DNA from: DATARH01 sp963705325
GTDB lineage: Bacteria; Pseudomonadota; Alphaproteobacteria; ATCC43930; CGMCC-115725
Direction: 5' to 3'
Assembly (NCBI GenBank): GCA_963705325.1
Contig: OY970069.1
Coordinates: forward strand, 1,798,001 to 1,862,000
Length of the DNA: 64,000 nucleotides
The position numbers were made by a program, and so were the translations under genes. A model generated the notes under the pieces. That model was not told the origin of the DNA, searched no databases, and worked only from the letters and a program-made list of their open reading frames with translations. Shown piece by piece: positions 1-14,611 of the stretch (positions are counted from its first letter, which is position 1; each line of letters opens with the position of its first letter).

Positions 1-2
1 AG

Positions 3-77
3 AAAGCCGAGGCCGATACAGACCCCGGAGCGCTTGATCGCGCGTTCGATAAGGTCGCGAAGCCGAAAAGATCATAA
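3..77 (+). CDS. C-terminal end of a hypothetical protein (partial)
   Basis: The reading frame is open from the window edge to a TAA at 75-77 and gives 24 residues ending in KVAKPKRS, a basic tail. The 5' part lies outside the window. Its stop overlaps the stop of the convergent gene that ends at 72, which supports both ends as real gene termini. No domain can be recognised in so short a piece, so no function is offered. Confidence 0.45.
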   Translation, partial: KAEADTDPGALDRAFDKVAKPKRS

Positions 78-1002
78 CCGCCACCTGATCTTTCTCTGCT
101 GTGCCTCGCTTAGCCTAGTCGCCAGCATCTCCATCAAACTCTTTGCGCGGTACATCGCATCATGTGCCGCGCCCTTGCTGTAATCCGCGCGGAAATGCAT
201 CGTCGGATCGCGATACAGGTCGCGCATGAATTTGAGATCGCTTAGCGCCGTTCCATAGAAGGTGAGCGCCGCATCCCAATTCGGCCCCGGATTTGCCCGA
301 CGCACTGCGTCCAACTGGTTGTCGATGGCTGTGAAAACGTCTTGCCAAGTGCCCCATTCAATCGGCTTAGGCACCTTCTTCTTGCCGCTGAGAACTCCTG
401 ATTCCTCGTTCTTTGGCAATTGCGCGCAGTCCAGCTTCCGCCAATCCCATCGCATGGAACACGCAGCCGGAATAGTCGTCGAGCGCGAAGCAATCCAGCG
501 CGTGTTCGATGCCCTTGCGCAACGATGGAAAGTTGCTGATAGTTTTGGGCCATTCTCTGTCAATTGCGTAAATCTGCGAAACTATTTCGCGAGGATAATG
601 AAAAAAATTCTCATGTTTAATTTCTTCTTGAATGGCATCGTGAAGATCATTCAATAGTTGAACTAATTCTTTCCACCCTCTTATCACTAAACGGTTGTCG
701 AAATACTTTTCTAGATTAACCAACTGTCTGTGAACGTTCTTCAATTTCAACGCCACAACACAATCTCGCGTCACTTCGTAAACATTATTTTTGAAATTCT
801 TTAGATATTCGTCGGGCACCGCGCCATCGGAGTCACGCTCTTGTGCAAAACTCGCTAATCGAATGTCGGACTGCAACGCCTTGAGTGCCTGCCAGAACGG
901 CCCCAATTGAAAGTTGATCATGTCCCACAGGCTCCAGAGCCGGCGGGTGTCCCAAATGGGATGCGGTTTAGCTAGAAGAATGTCCTCAACCGGCAGGCAC
1001 AT
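72..1002 (-). pseudogene. HEPN-like hypothetical protein, frameshifted
   Basis: Two overlapping minus-strand frames together read as one protein of about 300 residues. The first frame (1002 to about 390) is an alpha-helical N-terminal part ending in GLRAIAKERGI; the second (about 400 to 72) continues PIEWGTWQDVF and ends ...QRKIRWRL. The switch falls in a purine-rich AAGAAGAAGG stretch near 385-400, so a single-base indel is the simplest explanation. The C-terminal half carries YRDPTMHF, an R-x4-H motif like the RNxxxH active site of HEPN ribonucleases, followed by a helical tail. The role is therefore possibly RNA cleavage in stress or defence, but this is inference. Composition is more AT-rich than core genes here, suggesting transferred DNA. 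Confidence 0.6.
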
Positions 1003-1187
1003 TCTAGCACCCTATCTGCCAATTGGGTCTGTCAAAGACAATATCGCGATACGATCATATGCCTAGCGCGTGGTCAATCGATCGCATTTGAGCTATTCGT
1101 AATTAGGTAGGGTGAACTCAAGATTGCCATAAACTTGGGGCTGGTGTTTCCACAGCGCCAGCCCCGCTTTTATTGCGGGCCAAGAGA

Positions 1188-1649
1188 ATGAGGCGAACCC
1201 GCACGGGCAAATATTCGCAGGCGGCAAAAGCTCGATGGGCTGATTCCGTTATAGGCGCGAAAATGCGCGCGGCGTTCAGTGATCCCGCGACGCTCGCCAA
1301 GATGCGTGAAGCCACTAAGGCTCGCTGGGGCGATCCCTCGATGCGGGAGAAGATGATCGCCGGAATGAGAGTTGCTGGAGAGCGCCGGCGGCGGAACAAG
1401 GATACCGCAGAGCCGGGGCAACCGGCTGGTTTGCATACCCCCGACCTCACCGACGAGGAACAAACGGCCGTTGGCGCAGCGCTGCGCAAGCTGATCGACG
1501 AGGACAAGTTCCCGTTCTCGGAGCAACTCAGGCCGCTCAAGAGCGCGCTGGCGAAGCTCACGCCGCCGAGGCCCAAGGCCCCGCCGCCATCGCCCATCGC
1601 CGGCGCGAGCGAGGCGGCGATTAGACGGCGGAAGAGGGTGAAGCGGTGA
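1188..1649 (+). CDS. NUMOD3-like hypothetical protein
   Basis: A 153-residue basic protein. Residues ~10-65 contain two degenerate repeats of the form KMRxAxxDPxxxxKMRExxKARWxDP, which resemble NUMOD3 DNA-binding modules found in homing nucleases and phage proteins. Residues ~85-135 form an acidic helix followed by a proline-rich stretch (PPRPKAPPPSP), and the C-terminus is again basic. ATG at 1188 was chosen; an in-frame TTG lies 15 bases upstream at 1173. No nuclease domain is visible, so it may be a DNA-binding accessory protein only. It sits between a HEPN-like gene and an IS fragment, consistent with accessory DNA. Confidence 0.5.
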   Translation: MRRTRTGKYSQAAKARWADSVIGAKMRAAFSDPATLAKMREATKARWGDPSMREKMIAGMRVAGERRRRNKDTAEPGQPAGLHTPDLTDEEQTAVGAALRKLIDEDKFPFSEQLRPLKSALAKLTPPRPKAPPPSPIAGASEAAIRRRKRVKR

Positions 1650-1768
1650 CGGTCTGGGACCGCTTTACGACTTCTTCCGTGACCAAGGTAGCGTCATCGC
1701 CGGCATCCTAGTGCACTGACGCAGAGGATCGATTCACAAGGCCGACCTGGGTGTGCAATTCTGCGGAT

Positions 1769-2087
1769 ATGGCCCAGGAAGTCTGCGTTACCGTCAGCGC
1801 GGAGGATCGCGCCCGTTTGGTGGCGATCATTGACGATCGGAACCGGCCGCTGAAACACATCCAGCGCGCCCAAATCATCCTGTTCTCGGCGGATCGCTTG
1901 CCGGTGCTGCAGGTGGCGCGGCGCGTCGGCATGAGCCGCCCGGCGGTGTGGCGCTGGCAGAAACGCTATGCCGAAGCCGGGGTGGAGGGGTTGCTGCGCG
2001 ACAAAACCCGGCCACCCGGCAGGAAGCCGGTGCCGACCGCGACTGTCGCCCGGGTGTTGGCGCTGACCCAGAGTGAGCCATCCGGCG
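1769..2087 (+). pseudogene. IS630-family transposase, N-terminal fragment
   Basis: The frame from ATG 1769 encodes the N-terminal helix-turn-helix part of an IS630-type transposase: VSAEDRARL, a first helical module, then VARRVGMSRPAVWRWQ, and the linker GVEGLLRDKTRPPG. Similarity stops at about 2087, just after LTQSEPSGE, where the family normally continues into a second HTH and the DDE catalytic domain. The remaining ~250 residues are missing and unrelated sequence follows directly. This is a dead remnant left by deletion or recombination. Neither terminal inverted repeat nor TA target duplication could be identified with confidence. Confidence 0.8.
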
Positions 2088-2120
2088 AGTCTCGACAAAG
2101 GCAACTTCGTTTGAGACGGG

Positions 2121-2830
2121 GTGAATACTAAGCAAGTGATCTCGACCTCGCTCGAAGCGCTGACCATGCTCATTGCGCTTCAAGGTATTGCCGCCGAATT
2201 CGATGCCGCGCAGCAGGCGGCTTACGAGAAAGCCGGTGCCCTTCGTCGTGCCGGGGATGCGGCGCAACAGCCGTATCTCGGCGATGTCAAGACGCGCTGT
2301 AAGAACTTCATGCAGCAAGCCCATCACGCTGCGGGTGCTCTCCTTGAAATCGTTCAGTTGTTCTACCCAGAGATCAAGAAAGCGCCCTGGGACACGCTAC
2401 GCGAGAAAGTAGGCCGCGAGATCGGCGAGGACGACCAGTTCACGCATTTCCTCGACAAAGCCGTGCCATTCTTCGAGCTCGTCCTCCACGCCCGAGATTG
2501 CCTAGAGCACAAGAACTCAAAGGGCGCAGTGGTGAAGGACTTTGAGGTCCAGCCGGACGGGCAGCTTCATCCGCCAACCATCGAGATCAATTTTCGTGGA
2601 AGCGACCAGCCGTTGATACCGGTCTCGGAGTTCATGACCGGGGTGATTACCTCGATCGCGAATGGGTTCGAGATGATGCTGGCCCACCTTTGCAACGCCA
2701 ATACACGTCCATCCCCGGGTTTCCTGTCTATATCGACATGCCACCGGAGAACCGTCGCCGTTGGAAGCATGTGCGCTTCGCCTTCGGCACGCGGTTCATG
2801 GGTAGCGATGACTTCGTTCCTATCGGTTAA
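2121..2830 (+). pseudogene. HEPN-like hypothetical protein, frameshifted near 2715
   Basis: The first frame (2121 to about 2715) encodes an alpha-helical protein with a typical sequence up to NGFEMMLAHLCNAN. The natural continuation, PVYIDMPPENRRRWKHVRF and on to SDDFVPIG, is in the next frame and ends with TAA at 2828-2830. A single indel near the CCCCGGG run at 2715-2722 explains this. Midway is ARDCLEHKN, an R-x4-H motif typical of HEPN nucleases, in the right helical context. ATG 2121 gives 256 residues as sequenced; ATG 2166 is an alternative start. It lies 33 bases after the IS630 break, so its own 5' end could have been altered. Function is inferred only from the motif. Confidence 0.55.
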
Positions 2831-2925
2831 GCGTTGGGTTTTCAGCGGACTCACTTTTATCTCCCACGGGTCAAGCCCGTGGGTTCGGTGATGCGCGGGG
2901 GCTTGGCTCCCTAGCTCGCTCGCCC

Positions 2926-3315
2926 CTAACGACGCCGACCTCCAGCCCGTTTGCCCAATCCAATCTGCTTTGCGAGTTCCGATCGCCGCGTGGCATAATT
3001 TCCTGCGGTCATCGGGTAGTCGCGCGGCAGACCCCATTTCGTCCGATAATCGGCGGGATTAGTGGAATGTGCGCCGTTCAGATGGCGTTTCAACATCTGG
3101 CCGGACCAGCCGCACTCAAGGCACGTAATCTTGTCCGCCTGGACAGAGCGTCGGATCGGGACGGCGGGCGTAAGGGGCGATGGAAGCGCGGCGGGAGGTT
3201 GGCCGAGACTGGCAAGAGCCTGATTGACTGAGGCGATCAAGGCGGGAAGCTGCTCCGCGGCGATCGTGTTGTGGCCCACATAGGCGGCGACGATCTCTGC
3301 TACTCGTTCATTCAT
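2926..3315 (-). CDS. MucR-family transcriptional regulator
   Basis: A 129-residue protein of Ros/MucR size. Residues 1-45 form the helical N-terminal part used for oligomerisation, followed by a proline-rich linker. Residues ~64-110 carry the family zinc finger: CLECGW, then nine residues to KRHLNGAH, then the hallmark YRTKWGLPRDYPMTAGNYA and RSELAKQIGLG. The spacing between the two histidines is four rather than the usual three residues. MucR proteins bind AT-rich DNA and act as global H-NS-like repressors in alphaproteobacteria. Here it sits alone between accessory genes, so it may be a silencer tied to this island rather than the chromosomal master copy. Confidence 0.9.
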   Translation of the reverse strand: MNERVAEIVAAYVGHNTIAAEQLPALIASVNQALASLGQPPAALPSPLTPAVPIRRSVQADKITCLECGWSGQMLKRHLNGAHSTNPADYRTKWGLPRDYPMTAGNYATRRSELAKQIGLGKRAGGRRR

Positions 3316-3439
3316 GGTTTGCCTCCCGGTTAGCGCGACCCTAACGCGAGGGAGGGACGCCGACTAGATCGCGATCGGTTTTTTGGCAAGGGAACAGTCG
3401 CAAATCGCTGCCCAATGAGGTCACCGCGACAGCGGGACG

Positions 3440-3473
3440 GCTAGTTCGAATCCCACAAGGAAATCGAACTAGC
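3440..3473. repeat. Perfect 10-bp inverted repeat
   Basis: GCTAGTTCGA at 3440-3449 and its exact complement TCGAACTAGC at 3464-3473 are separated by 14 bases. There is no T-run after it, so it is not a typical terminator. It lies 125 bases upstream of the mucR start and could be a protein-binding site or a small recombination site. Confidence 0.6.
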
Positions 3474-3870
3474 AAACCGCGAATTCCCGTGTCAATGAAT
3501 GTCGTGACCGCGTTGAATCAGGTTTCCAAGCTCCCTACCGATGGAGTAACAAATCGCGACACACATGGAGTCACATATGTTTCGCTAGAAAAGTATAAGA
3601 TGTTGAATCATAAGAGTAATTTACCTGTGCCTTCCAATCCCACCTTCTCCGCCAATCAAAGGGACAACTCGATCAACCATCCTGCGGATGGGGAAGGGCA
3701 GAGCCCGACGCTATCGTCGCCGGGCTCTCTTCCCGGACGGGGGGAAGGGTGCGATCCGAGGGTGGGTCGAGTCGCGCCGCGGTTGAACCTTATGCCCACC
3801 CCAGTTCTAGCGCCACGGGAAAGAGTCGTTAATTGACCCGCGGCCGGTGACCGCGCGATCCTGATGAGGT

Positions 3871-3984
3871 ATGGCCCGTAACCGACGACGAAGGGCATCA
3901 CCGTTGAGCCCTGACGGCTTAATCAGGAGCCTGCCGCTGGTCCTATTGATCCTTGCGCTAGTCGCTCTCGCCTTGGCTCTATAG
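3871..3984 (+). CDS. Possible 37-residue single-TM peptide
   Basis: ATG 3871 to TAG 3984 encodes a basic N-terminus (MARNRRRRA) followed by a hydrophobic run, LPLVLLILALVALALAL, that would span a membrane once. A GAGG sits almost touching the start codon, which is poor ribosome-binding spacing. The charge pattern (positive end followed by hydrophobic helix) is typical of small membrane proteins, but chance cannot be excluded. No partner gene is adjacent. Confidence 0.3.
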   Translation: MARNRRRRASPLSPDGLIRSLPLVLLILALVALALAL

Positions 3985-4570
3985 CGCATGGACAAAACGC
4001 CCAAGTCCGGAACACGCCGGCGATCCCTTTACGACCTAGGCTTCGGCGATGGTTCACGCCTCGCCGTGGCGATCGCCCGCTGGCCCGCGTCCGGCGAGCC
4101 GCTGATAGGCGGAACCGGGTCGGGAGCGGAAACGGGCAGGGGTCGACGCTTCCGGCTCTGTGCGGGCCTTAGACACGGAAGAGCCCAGCACCGGGGGGAC
4201 GGGGCCGGGCTCGCTTCCAGGGGGAAGCGGCGCGTTTGAGGGTGGGGCCTTCGCGCCACGACTAAGATCCTGCGCGTCCGCAAAATTCGCAAAGAATTTG
4301 ATGCTTAATTTTGGATTTTTGCGGAGGGGCAGAACCCGGCGCCCTGGAGAGTACGCCACCAGGTTGCGGAGAGTTCCCCTAGCTGCTCCTCAACCTCCTG
4401 GGCAGTTCCATAAGTGCCTGAGCGATGTGCCGATCGCGGCGCGGCGCAGCGTTGCGCTTTCTGCACCTCGCCGTTGATCGGCGGCGGGCCACCAGCCTGG
4501 TTGATCGGCGAGGCATCACCAATGACGCCGGTAGGATTTTACTAACCTCTCAGCGCGATGCTGCGGCGCT

Positions 4571-4816
4571 ATGACCGCACGCAGTGACAGCGCACTTGTC
4601 CTTGCTATGCTAGCGAGTTTCGTTAGCGTCGCAGTGTGCGCCGTGGCGGCTATAGCTGCACGGCTTGCCATCGTGTGGACGCTCAATCACGGACCAATGA
4701 TGGCTGTCATAATGTTTTGTGCGCCGGCATTGCTCACCTGTTACCTCACATACAGGATCGGCAAACGGGCTGGCCAGGAAACACGATATCGGCGCATCTC
4801 AGAGCGGCCAAGCTAA
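4571..4816 (+). CDS. Small two-TM hypothetical membrane protein
   Basis: An 81-residue ORF with two hydrophobic segments (about residues 8-33 and 42-60), a short polar loop NHG between them, and a basic tail RIGKRAGQETRYRRISERP. This is a plausible inner-membrane protein obeying the positive-inside rule. No family is recognised. The stop lies 22 bases before the GGGCA microsatellite. Codon use is in line with the region, but isolation from other genes keeps confidence moderate. Confidence 0.45.
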   Translation: MTARSDSALVLAMLASFVSVAVCAVAAIAARLAIVWTLNHGPMMAVIMFCAPALLTCYLTYRIGKRAGQETRYRRISERPS

Positions 4817-4838
4817 GGCTAAAGCTTTCAAGGATTCC

Positions 4839-4878
4839 GGGCAGGGCAGGGCAGGGCAGGGCAGGGCAGGGCAGGGCA
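4839..4878 (+). repeat. GGGCA x8 pentanucleotide microsatellite
   Basis: Eight perfect head-to-tail copies of GGGCA occupy 4839-4878. The unit places GGG every five bases, so the plus strand meets the simple definition of a G-quadruplex motif. It lies outside a convincing gene, between the small membrane protein ending at 4816 and the convergent end of the EamA transporter at 5095. Confidence 0.9.
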
Positions 4879-5094
4879 GCGCTGCGTTGTTGCTTGCAGC
4901 TCTTGCACCAGGCTCCGGCTGGCTAAGACGGCAACGACGAATGGTCGTCCTGGGTCAAACGGCGGCCCCTCGCTGGCGGCCCGCCCGATGACGCCTGGCC
5001 GTTGGCAGGCCGCCGGTCCGGGCAGAACTGGCTGCAATTACCGGTGCCGAACAGGACAGTCGCAACGGCCAGCCAGCGGCTCGCGGCGCAATGG

Positions 5095-5970
5095 CTAGAC
5101 CGGCGGCGGTTCGCTCGCTTTGCCGGCGAGGATAGCGTCACGGCTGCCCCATCGTACCGCGAGCACACAGCTCGCGAAGATCACCGTGGCGCCGAGGATG
5201 CTGGCCAAATCGGGCCACTCCCCAAAGACCAGGAACGCGGCGCCCCCGGCGAGGATTAGCCGGACGTAATTCAGGGGCGCCAGCAGCGAGGCGTCGGCGT
5301 GCCGCAGCGCCAAAATGCCCAGATACTGCCCAGCCGGGCCAAGCACCAGCAGACCAATCAGCCACGGCGAGGGCGGCATCTCGGACACGCCGTGCAGCCC
5401 GGGCGAGAAACACAGGATAGTGATCACGTTAAGCCAAAGCATGACGGTCAGTGGGCTGTCACGCCGCTCCAACAGCTTAGTGAGCACGAAAGCTAGTCCG
5501 TTCAGCGAGGTCCCGGCGAGCACCAGCAGATACGCCAGGGAGAATGTCTGAAAGCCCGGTTTGACGATGAGCATGGCGCCGCCGAAGCCGACGGCGACGG
5601 CGATCCATCGCGCTGTGCCGACCCGCTCGCCGAGGATGAGCGGTGCCAGCAACACGATATAGATCGCGGTGCTGTAGCTCAGTCCGGTAGCATCGGTCAG
5701 GGGCAGGGTCGAGTAGCTAAACGCAAAAACCCAGAGATACGCGACCGTGGTCAGCCCGCGCGATATTTGCAGCAGCGGCTGGCCTGTTCGTAACAGAGCG
5801 CACACGCGCCCGCGCGCGAGCACTACGACCAACAGCAGGCCGCCGACACCGCGCACCAAGGCGATCTGCATAAGACTTAACGATCCGCCGAGTTGGTGCA
5901 CCGTCGCGGTCTCTGCGGCGAACAAGACTTGTTGGCCCACCATCAAGGCGAGACCGAGTCTTGTGTTCAC
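5095..5970 (-). CDS. DMT/EamA-family transporter
   Basis: A 291-residue integral membrane protein with ten hydrophobic helices arranged as two EamA repeats (about residues 5-135 and 147-275), the standard size and layout for drug/metabolite transporters. Signature stretches include ALVRGVGGLLLV in the first repeat and LAPLILGERVG at its end, with the matching LAGGAAFLVFGEWPD in the second. The start is GTG at 5970, directly after the stop (5972) of the upstream remnant, with GGTGAA as a weak ribosome site, so the two once formed an operon. Substrate cannot be told from sequence; relatives export amino acids, metabolites or drugs. Confidence 0.88.
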   Translation of the reverse strand: MNTRLGLALMVGQQVLFAAETATVHQLGGSLSLMQIALVRGVGGLLLVVVLARGRVCALLRTGQPLLQISRGLTTVAYLWVFAFSYSTLPLTDATGLSYSTAIYIVLLAPLILGERVGTARWIAVAVGFGGAMLIVKPGFQTFSLAYLLVLAGTSLNGLAFVLTKLLERRDSPLTVMLWLNVITILCFSPGLHGVSEMPPSPWLIGLLVLGPAGQYLGILALRHADASLLAPLNYVRLILAGGAAFLVFGEWPDLASILGATVIFASCVLAVRWGSRDAILAGKASEPPPV

Positions 5971-5971
5971 T

Positions 5972-6235
5972 TCACCACAGCCCGCCGCCGTCGGGCATCA
6001 ACCGCATATTGCCTAGCGGGCGTTTGTCGCTGCGGTTGCCGATGACAATGTCACCATGGCGCTGCCAGACATCGTTCGGCATGTCGCTGCTGACACAATA
6101 CTGGTCTAGCAGTCGTTTATCGCAGTGGGCGCGATGGATCGGCACCGCTTGCGCAAACGGCTGGTCGGCATGCAGGAAGATCGGGAGATCGTTGTCGGTA
6201 CCTAGCATCAGGATGTTCAGGAAGAAGTGGCCGCT
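5972..6235 (-). pseudogene. C-terminal remnant of an unidentified protein
   Basis: The minus-strand frame from 6235 to the TGA at 5972 is open for 87 codons and reads like natural protein (FFLNILMLGTDNDLPIFLH..., then MPNDVWQRHGDIVIGNRSD). An in-frame stop at 6236-6238 cuts it off upstream, with no N-terminal part beyond. I do not recognise the family. Its direct abutment to the transporter start suggests a former operon partner whose 5' end was lost, perhaps through the repeat element that begins about 80 bases upstream. Confidence 0.45.
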
Positions 6236-6553
6236 TCACCACGCCGGGGTGGCTCCTATATTCGCTCGCTATGGTTAATTGACCATTGCGGTCCGTGTCG
6301 CCGAAGGTCGCCTTCGGGGCATGACCGGAAGCCGACGACAGCAACAAGCAATGTCCGTATAGGGTTCGTAAATGGGACATTCGAGGCAAGGCGCGTCGAC
6401 GGCTGCATAGCGCCGAAAACGGTCATCGGCGAGGCTCGATCAACTCGGCTGCTGTCGACCCGTTGCAGATCTTCGCAACACGAAGGTGGCGGCAGTCCAT
6501 GCCCCTGGTGCCGACCCTCGCAGCGGCGCAGATTGTTGGCCAACCGCGCTTGG
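6236..6553. other. Intergenic region with dispersed repeat copy A
   Basis: No gene is seen. Most of the stretch is a copy of a dispersed intergenic repeat (see the repeat at 6315-6426), followed by about 125 bases of unassigned sequence before the cyclase gene ends. Confidence 0.5.
6315..6426 (+). repeat. Dispersed intergenic repeat, copy A
   Basis: Shares blocks in the same order with copies at 14326-14470 and 16981-17095: GGGGCATGA, CGGAAGCC, GACAGCAACA, AGGGTTCG, CATTCGA and the 14-base word GGCTGCATAGCGCC, which is exact here (6401-6414) and in copy B (17059-17072). Non-coding, probably an old mobile or structural repeat family. Confidence 0.65.
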
Positions 6554-7657
6554 TCAAAGATCGGCGTCCCAGGTCCAGATGTGCACAGGGGCGCGACGTC
6601 CGCGCAGCTTATGTTCGCCGCGATCGCGCAGGTTCGAAAGCGCGAGTGTCAGCTCTGGGTCAGCCCCTGCTTTGATCGCTTGCACGACCGTATCAGCAGC
6701 GACCAGTGGTGCCGCCAATGTGCGGGTGAGGCCCTGGAGCCGGTTTGCGGTGTTGACCGTGTCGCCAATGATCGTGAACGACAACGCCTGCTCGCTGCCG
6801 ACGTCGCCGAGGACGGCTGGGCCGTAGTTGAGGCCGATGCCAATTGACAAGCGCGGTTCGCCGGCCGCCTCGCGCTCCCGATTCCACTCGGCGAGCGCAG
6901 CAAGCATCGCCTGCCCACATTTAAGTGCGTTGGCAGCGTCGTGGCTGCTGGGCTCCGGCACACCAAAGACGGCGAAGATCGCGTCGCCGATGTACTTTTC
7001 GACCGTCCCGCCGCAGGCGAAGATCTGCGCAGTCATCCGCTCATGGAACTGGCGCAGCATGGTGACGACCGCCTCGGGCGCAATCGCCTCGGCCATCCGG
7101 GTGAAGCCGACAATGTCGGCAAAGAGCACCGCGACATTCTGGCGGCGCACGGCACCCAGCGGCTCGTCCTGGGCCGCTAGCATCTCGGCGATTGTCGGTG
7201 AGAAGTAGCGAGACAGGTTGGTGCGTGCCCTCTCGGCCGCTGCCCGTTCACGCTCGATCTCACGCAGCTTGGCGATATCGGCGAGGGTCTTTCGAATTGT
7301 GACCTCAAGGTCAACGAAATCGACTGGCTTGGTGACGAAGTCAAAGGCTCCGCGGTTCATCGCCGTGCGGAGATTGGTCATGTCACCGTAGGCGGAGACC
7401 ATGATGGCCCGGACCGGAGATTGCCGCTCGCGCATATGCGTCAGTAGGGTCAGCCCATCCATCACTGGCATGTTGATATCGAGCAGCATCAACTCGATCG
7501 CAGGATCGGCTTCGAGCATTGCCAGCGCTTCTTCGCCGTGATGGGCGAACTGAAAGGCGAACTCCCGGTCGCGGATGTGCCGGCGGAACCGTTGGGTTAT
7601 CAGCAGCTCGAAGTCAGGCTCGTCGTCGACCCCGAGGATTTTGATGGGGTCGCTCAT
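6554..7657 (-). CDS. Response regulator with class III nucleotidyl cyclase output
   Basis: A 367-residue protein. Residues ~5-120 are a receiver domain with the acidic pair D11-D12, phospho-acceptor D60 in LLDINMPVMDG and the conserved K in TKPVD. After a coiled-coil linker, residues ~170-350 form a class III adenylate/guanylate cyclase domain with metal-binding FADIVGFT and GDAIFAVFG, the purine-selecting VEKYIGD lysine and the transition-state TIIGDTVNTANRLQ segment; these residues favour ATP, so cAMP is the likely product. The start at 7657 is 7 bases after the upstream response regulator and avoids a long overlap with it. Third gene of the nine-GAF kinase operon, so the kinase probably drives cyclase activity through D60. 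Confidence 0.93.
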   Translation of the reverse strand: MSDPIKILGVDDEPDFELLITQRFRRHIRDREFAFQFAHHGEEALAMLEADPAIELMLLDINMPVMDGLTLLTHMRERQSPVRAIMVSAYGDMTNLRTAMNRGAFDFVTKPVDFVDLEVTIRKTLADIAKLREIERERAAAERARTNLSRYFSPTIAEMLAAQDEPLGAVRRQNVAVLFADIVGFTRMAEAIAPEAVVTMLRQFHERMTAQIFACGGTVEKYIGDAIFAVFGVPEPSSHDAANALKCGQAMLAALAEWNREREAAGEPRLSIGIGLNYGPAVLGDVGSEQALSFTIIGDTVNTANRLQGLTRTLAAPLVAADTVVQAIKAGADPELTLALSNLRDRGEHKLRGRRAPVHIWTWDADL

Positions 7658-7664
7658 GCTCCGC

Positions 7665-8054
7665 TCAGTCCGCCGCACTGGGAAGCTGGCGTAGCTGGGC
7701 TTTGAGCGCGGCGAAGTCGACCGGCTTGGTGATGAACTCCGTGGCGCCCAGCTCGCTGGCCCGTTGCCGGCGCTCGTCATCGCCATAGGCGGTCACCATC
7801 ATCACCGGGATGGCAGGGAATTGCTGCTTGATCGCATCGAGAAGCTGCAGCCCGTCCATTCCCGGCATGTTGATGTCGGAAAGGATCACGATAAGGGTCG
7901 GCTCGATCCCGCCGCTTAGCTGCTCCAGCGCCATCTCGCCCGAATTGGCGACATGCATCACATAGGTGCCGTCGCGGATCTCACGACGAAACTGCTGGCG
8001 GAACAGCAGCGCCACGTCCGGTTCGTCATCGACCACCAAGATGCTGACACTCAT
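7665..8054 (-). CDS. Single-domain response regulator
   Basis: A 129-residue stand-alone receiver with all catalytic residues: D9-D10, D60 in SDINMPGMDG, T in VTAYGD and K in TKPVD. No output domain is present, so it would act by protein contact or as a phosphate relay or sink. It lies 22 bases after the histidine kinase gene and 7 bases before the receiver-cyclase gene in one transcription unit. The two receivers are clearly related (IRDG/IRDR, DINMP, TKPVDF), suggesting duplication within the operon. Confidence 0.93.
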   Translation of the reverse strand: MSVSILVVDDEPDVALLFRQQFRREIRDGTYVMHVANSGEMALEQLSGGIEPTLIVILSDINMPGMDGLQLLDAIKQQFPAIPVMMVTAYGDDERRQRASELGATEFITKPVDFAALKAQLRQLPSAAD

Positions 8055-8076
8055 CCATTTCCCCTAAGGTACTTGG

Positions 8077-14139
<6,063 letters not shown>

Positions 14140-14611
14140 TTGCGGACCTTTCCAGGCCGTCCTCCCCTCAGCCAATCATACGTTGATAGTGGGACATCTC
14201 CACCCAGTAGTTCAGGCGAGGCTCATCACGGCGCGACATGACCGCTAACGGCGCGCGCTTGTCGTTCGCGGCGTGGCCCGTCAATGACGCATTTCCACCC
14301 GACTGAGCCGTTGCAGCTGACGCTCCGCAATGACCGCAACGGGGCATGAGCAGAAGCCCCCGCCGGCAGCTCTGTGCGTCCGCTATGTGATCAGTAACCC
14401 GACTTTTGCCGGACCGCGCGGGAGCTACCGGATAGCGCCGAATTCCGGCCATTCGCGCGATCATGACCGAACCGCTGGAGTCGGCCCTAAACCTTTCCGG
14501 TCGATCAGGGGGTTAGCCGGCAGCTCTGCTGCCCAGAGAGCAAAGGGCGGCCACGAAGGGCCGCCCTCACTCCGGGATGATCGATCCCGTCAGTTCTCGA
14601 AACGAGTCCCT
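14140..14611. other. Upstream region of the kinase operon with repeat copy C
   Basis: No gene is supported. The first ~180 bases must hold the promoter of the minus-strand kinase operon, though I see no clear -35/-10 pair. The repeat copy C occupies the middle. Reads in other frames are short and of unnatural composition. Confidence 0.45.
14326..14470 (+). repeat. Dispersed intergenic repeat, copy C
   Basis: Contains the blocks GGGGCATGA, CAGAAGCC, CCGGCAGC and, at 14432-14457, ATAGCGCC followed by AATTCCGGCC and ATTCGCG, which match the 3' part of copy B (17065-17090) closely. The middle is diverged. Non-coding. Confidence 0.6.

Larger units (their letters stand above)
3316..4570. other. 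Mostly non-coding accessory spacer
   Basis: I find no convincing protein-coding gene here except one possible 37-residue membrane peptide. The stretch holds a perfect 10-bp inverted repeat at 3440-3473 and two related GC-rich palindromic blocks, near 3700-3760 and 4185-4260, each with GAGCCC...GGGCTC arms and a trailing GAGGGTGGG. The two blocks look like copies of one degenerate intergenic element. Confidence 0.5.

Noticed and set aside
3440..3476. tRNA-like T-loop sequence TTCGAATCCC
   Set aside because: The surrounding bases cannot form a tRNA cloverleaf; the sequence is explained by a 10-bp inverted repeat.
3489..3836. 115-codon plus-strand open frame
   Set aside because: The 3' half is intergenic palindrome sequence translated into G/P/R-rich text and there is no ribosome site; not reported as a gene.
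4834..4880. CRISPR-like repeats
   Set aside because: The unit is five bases with no spacers; this is a simple microsatellite.
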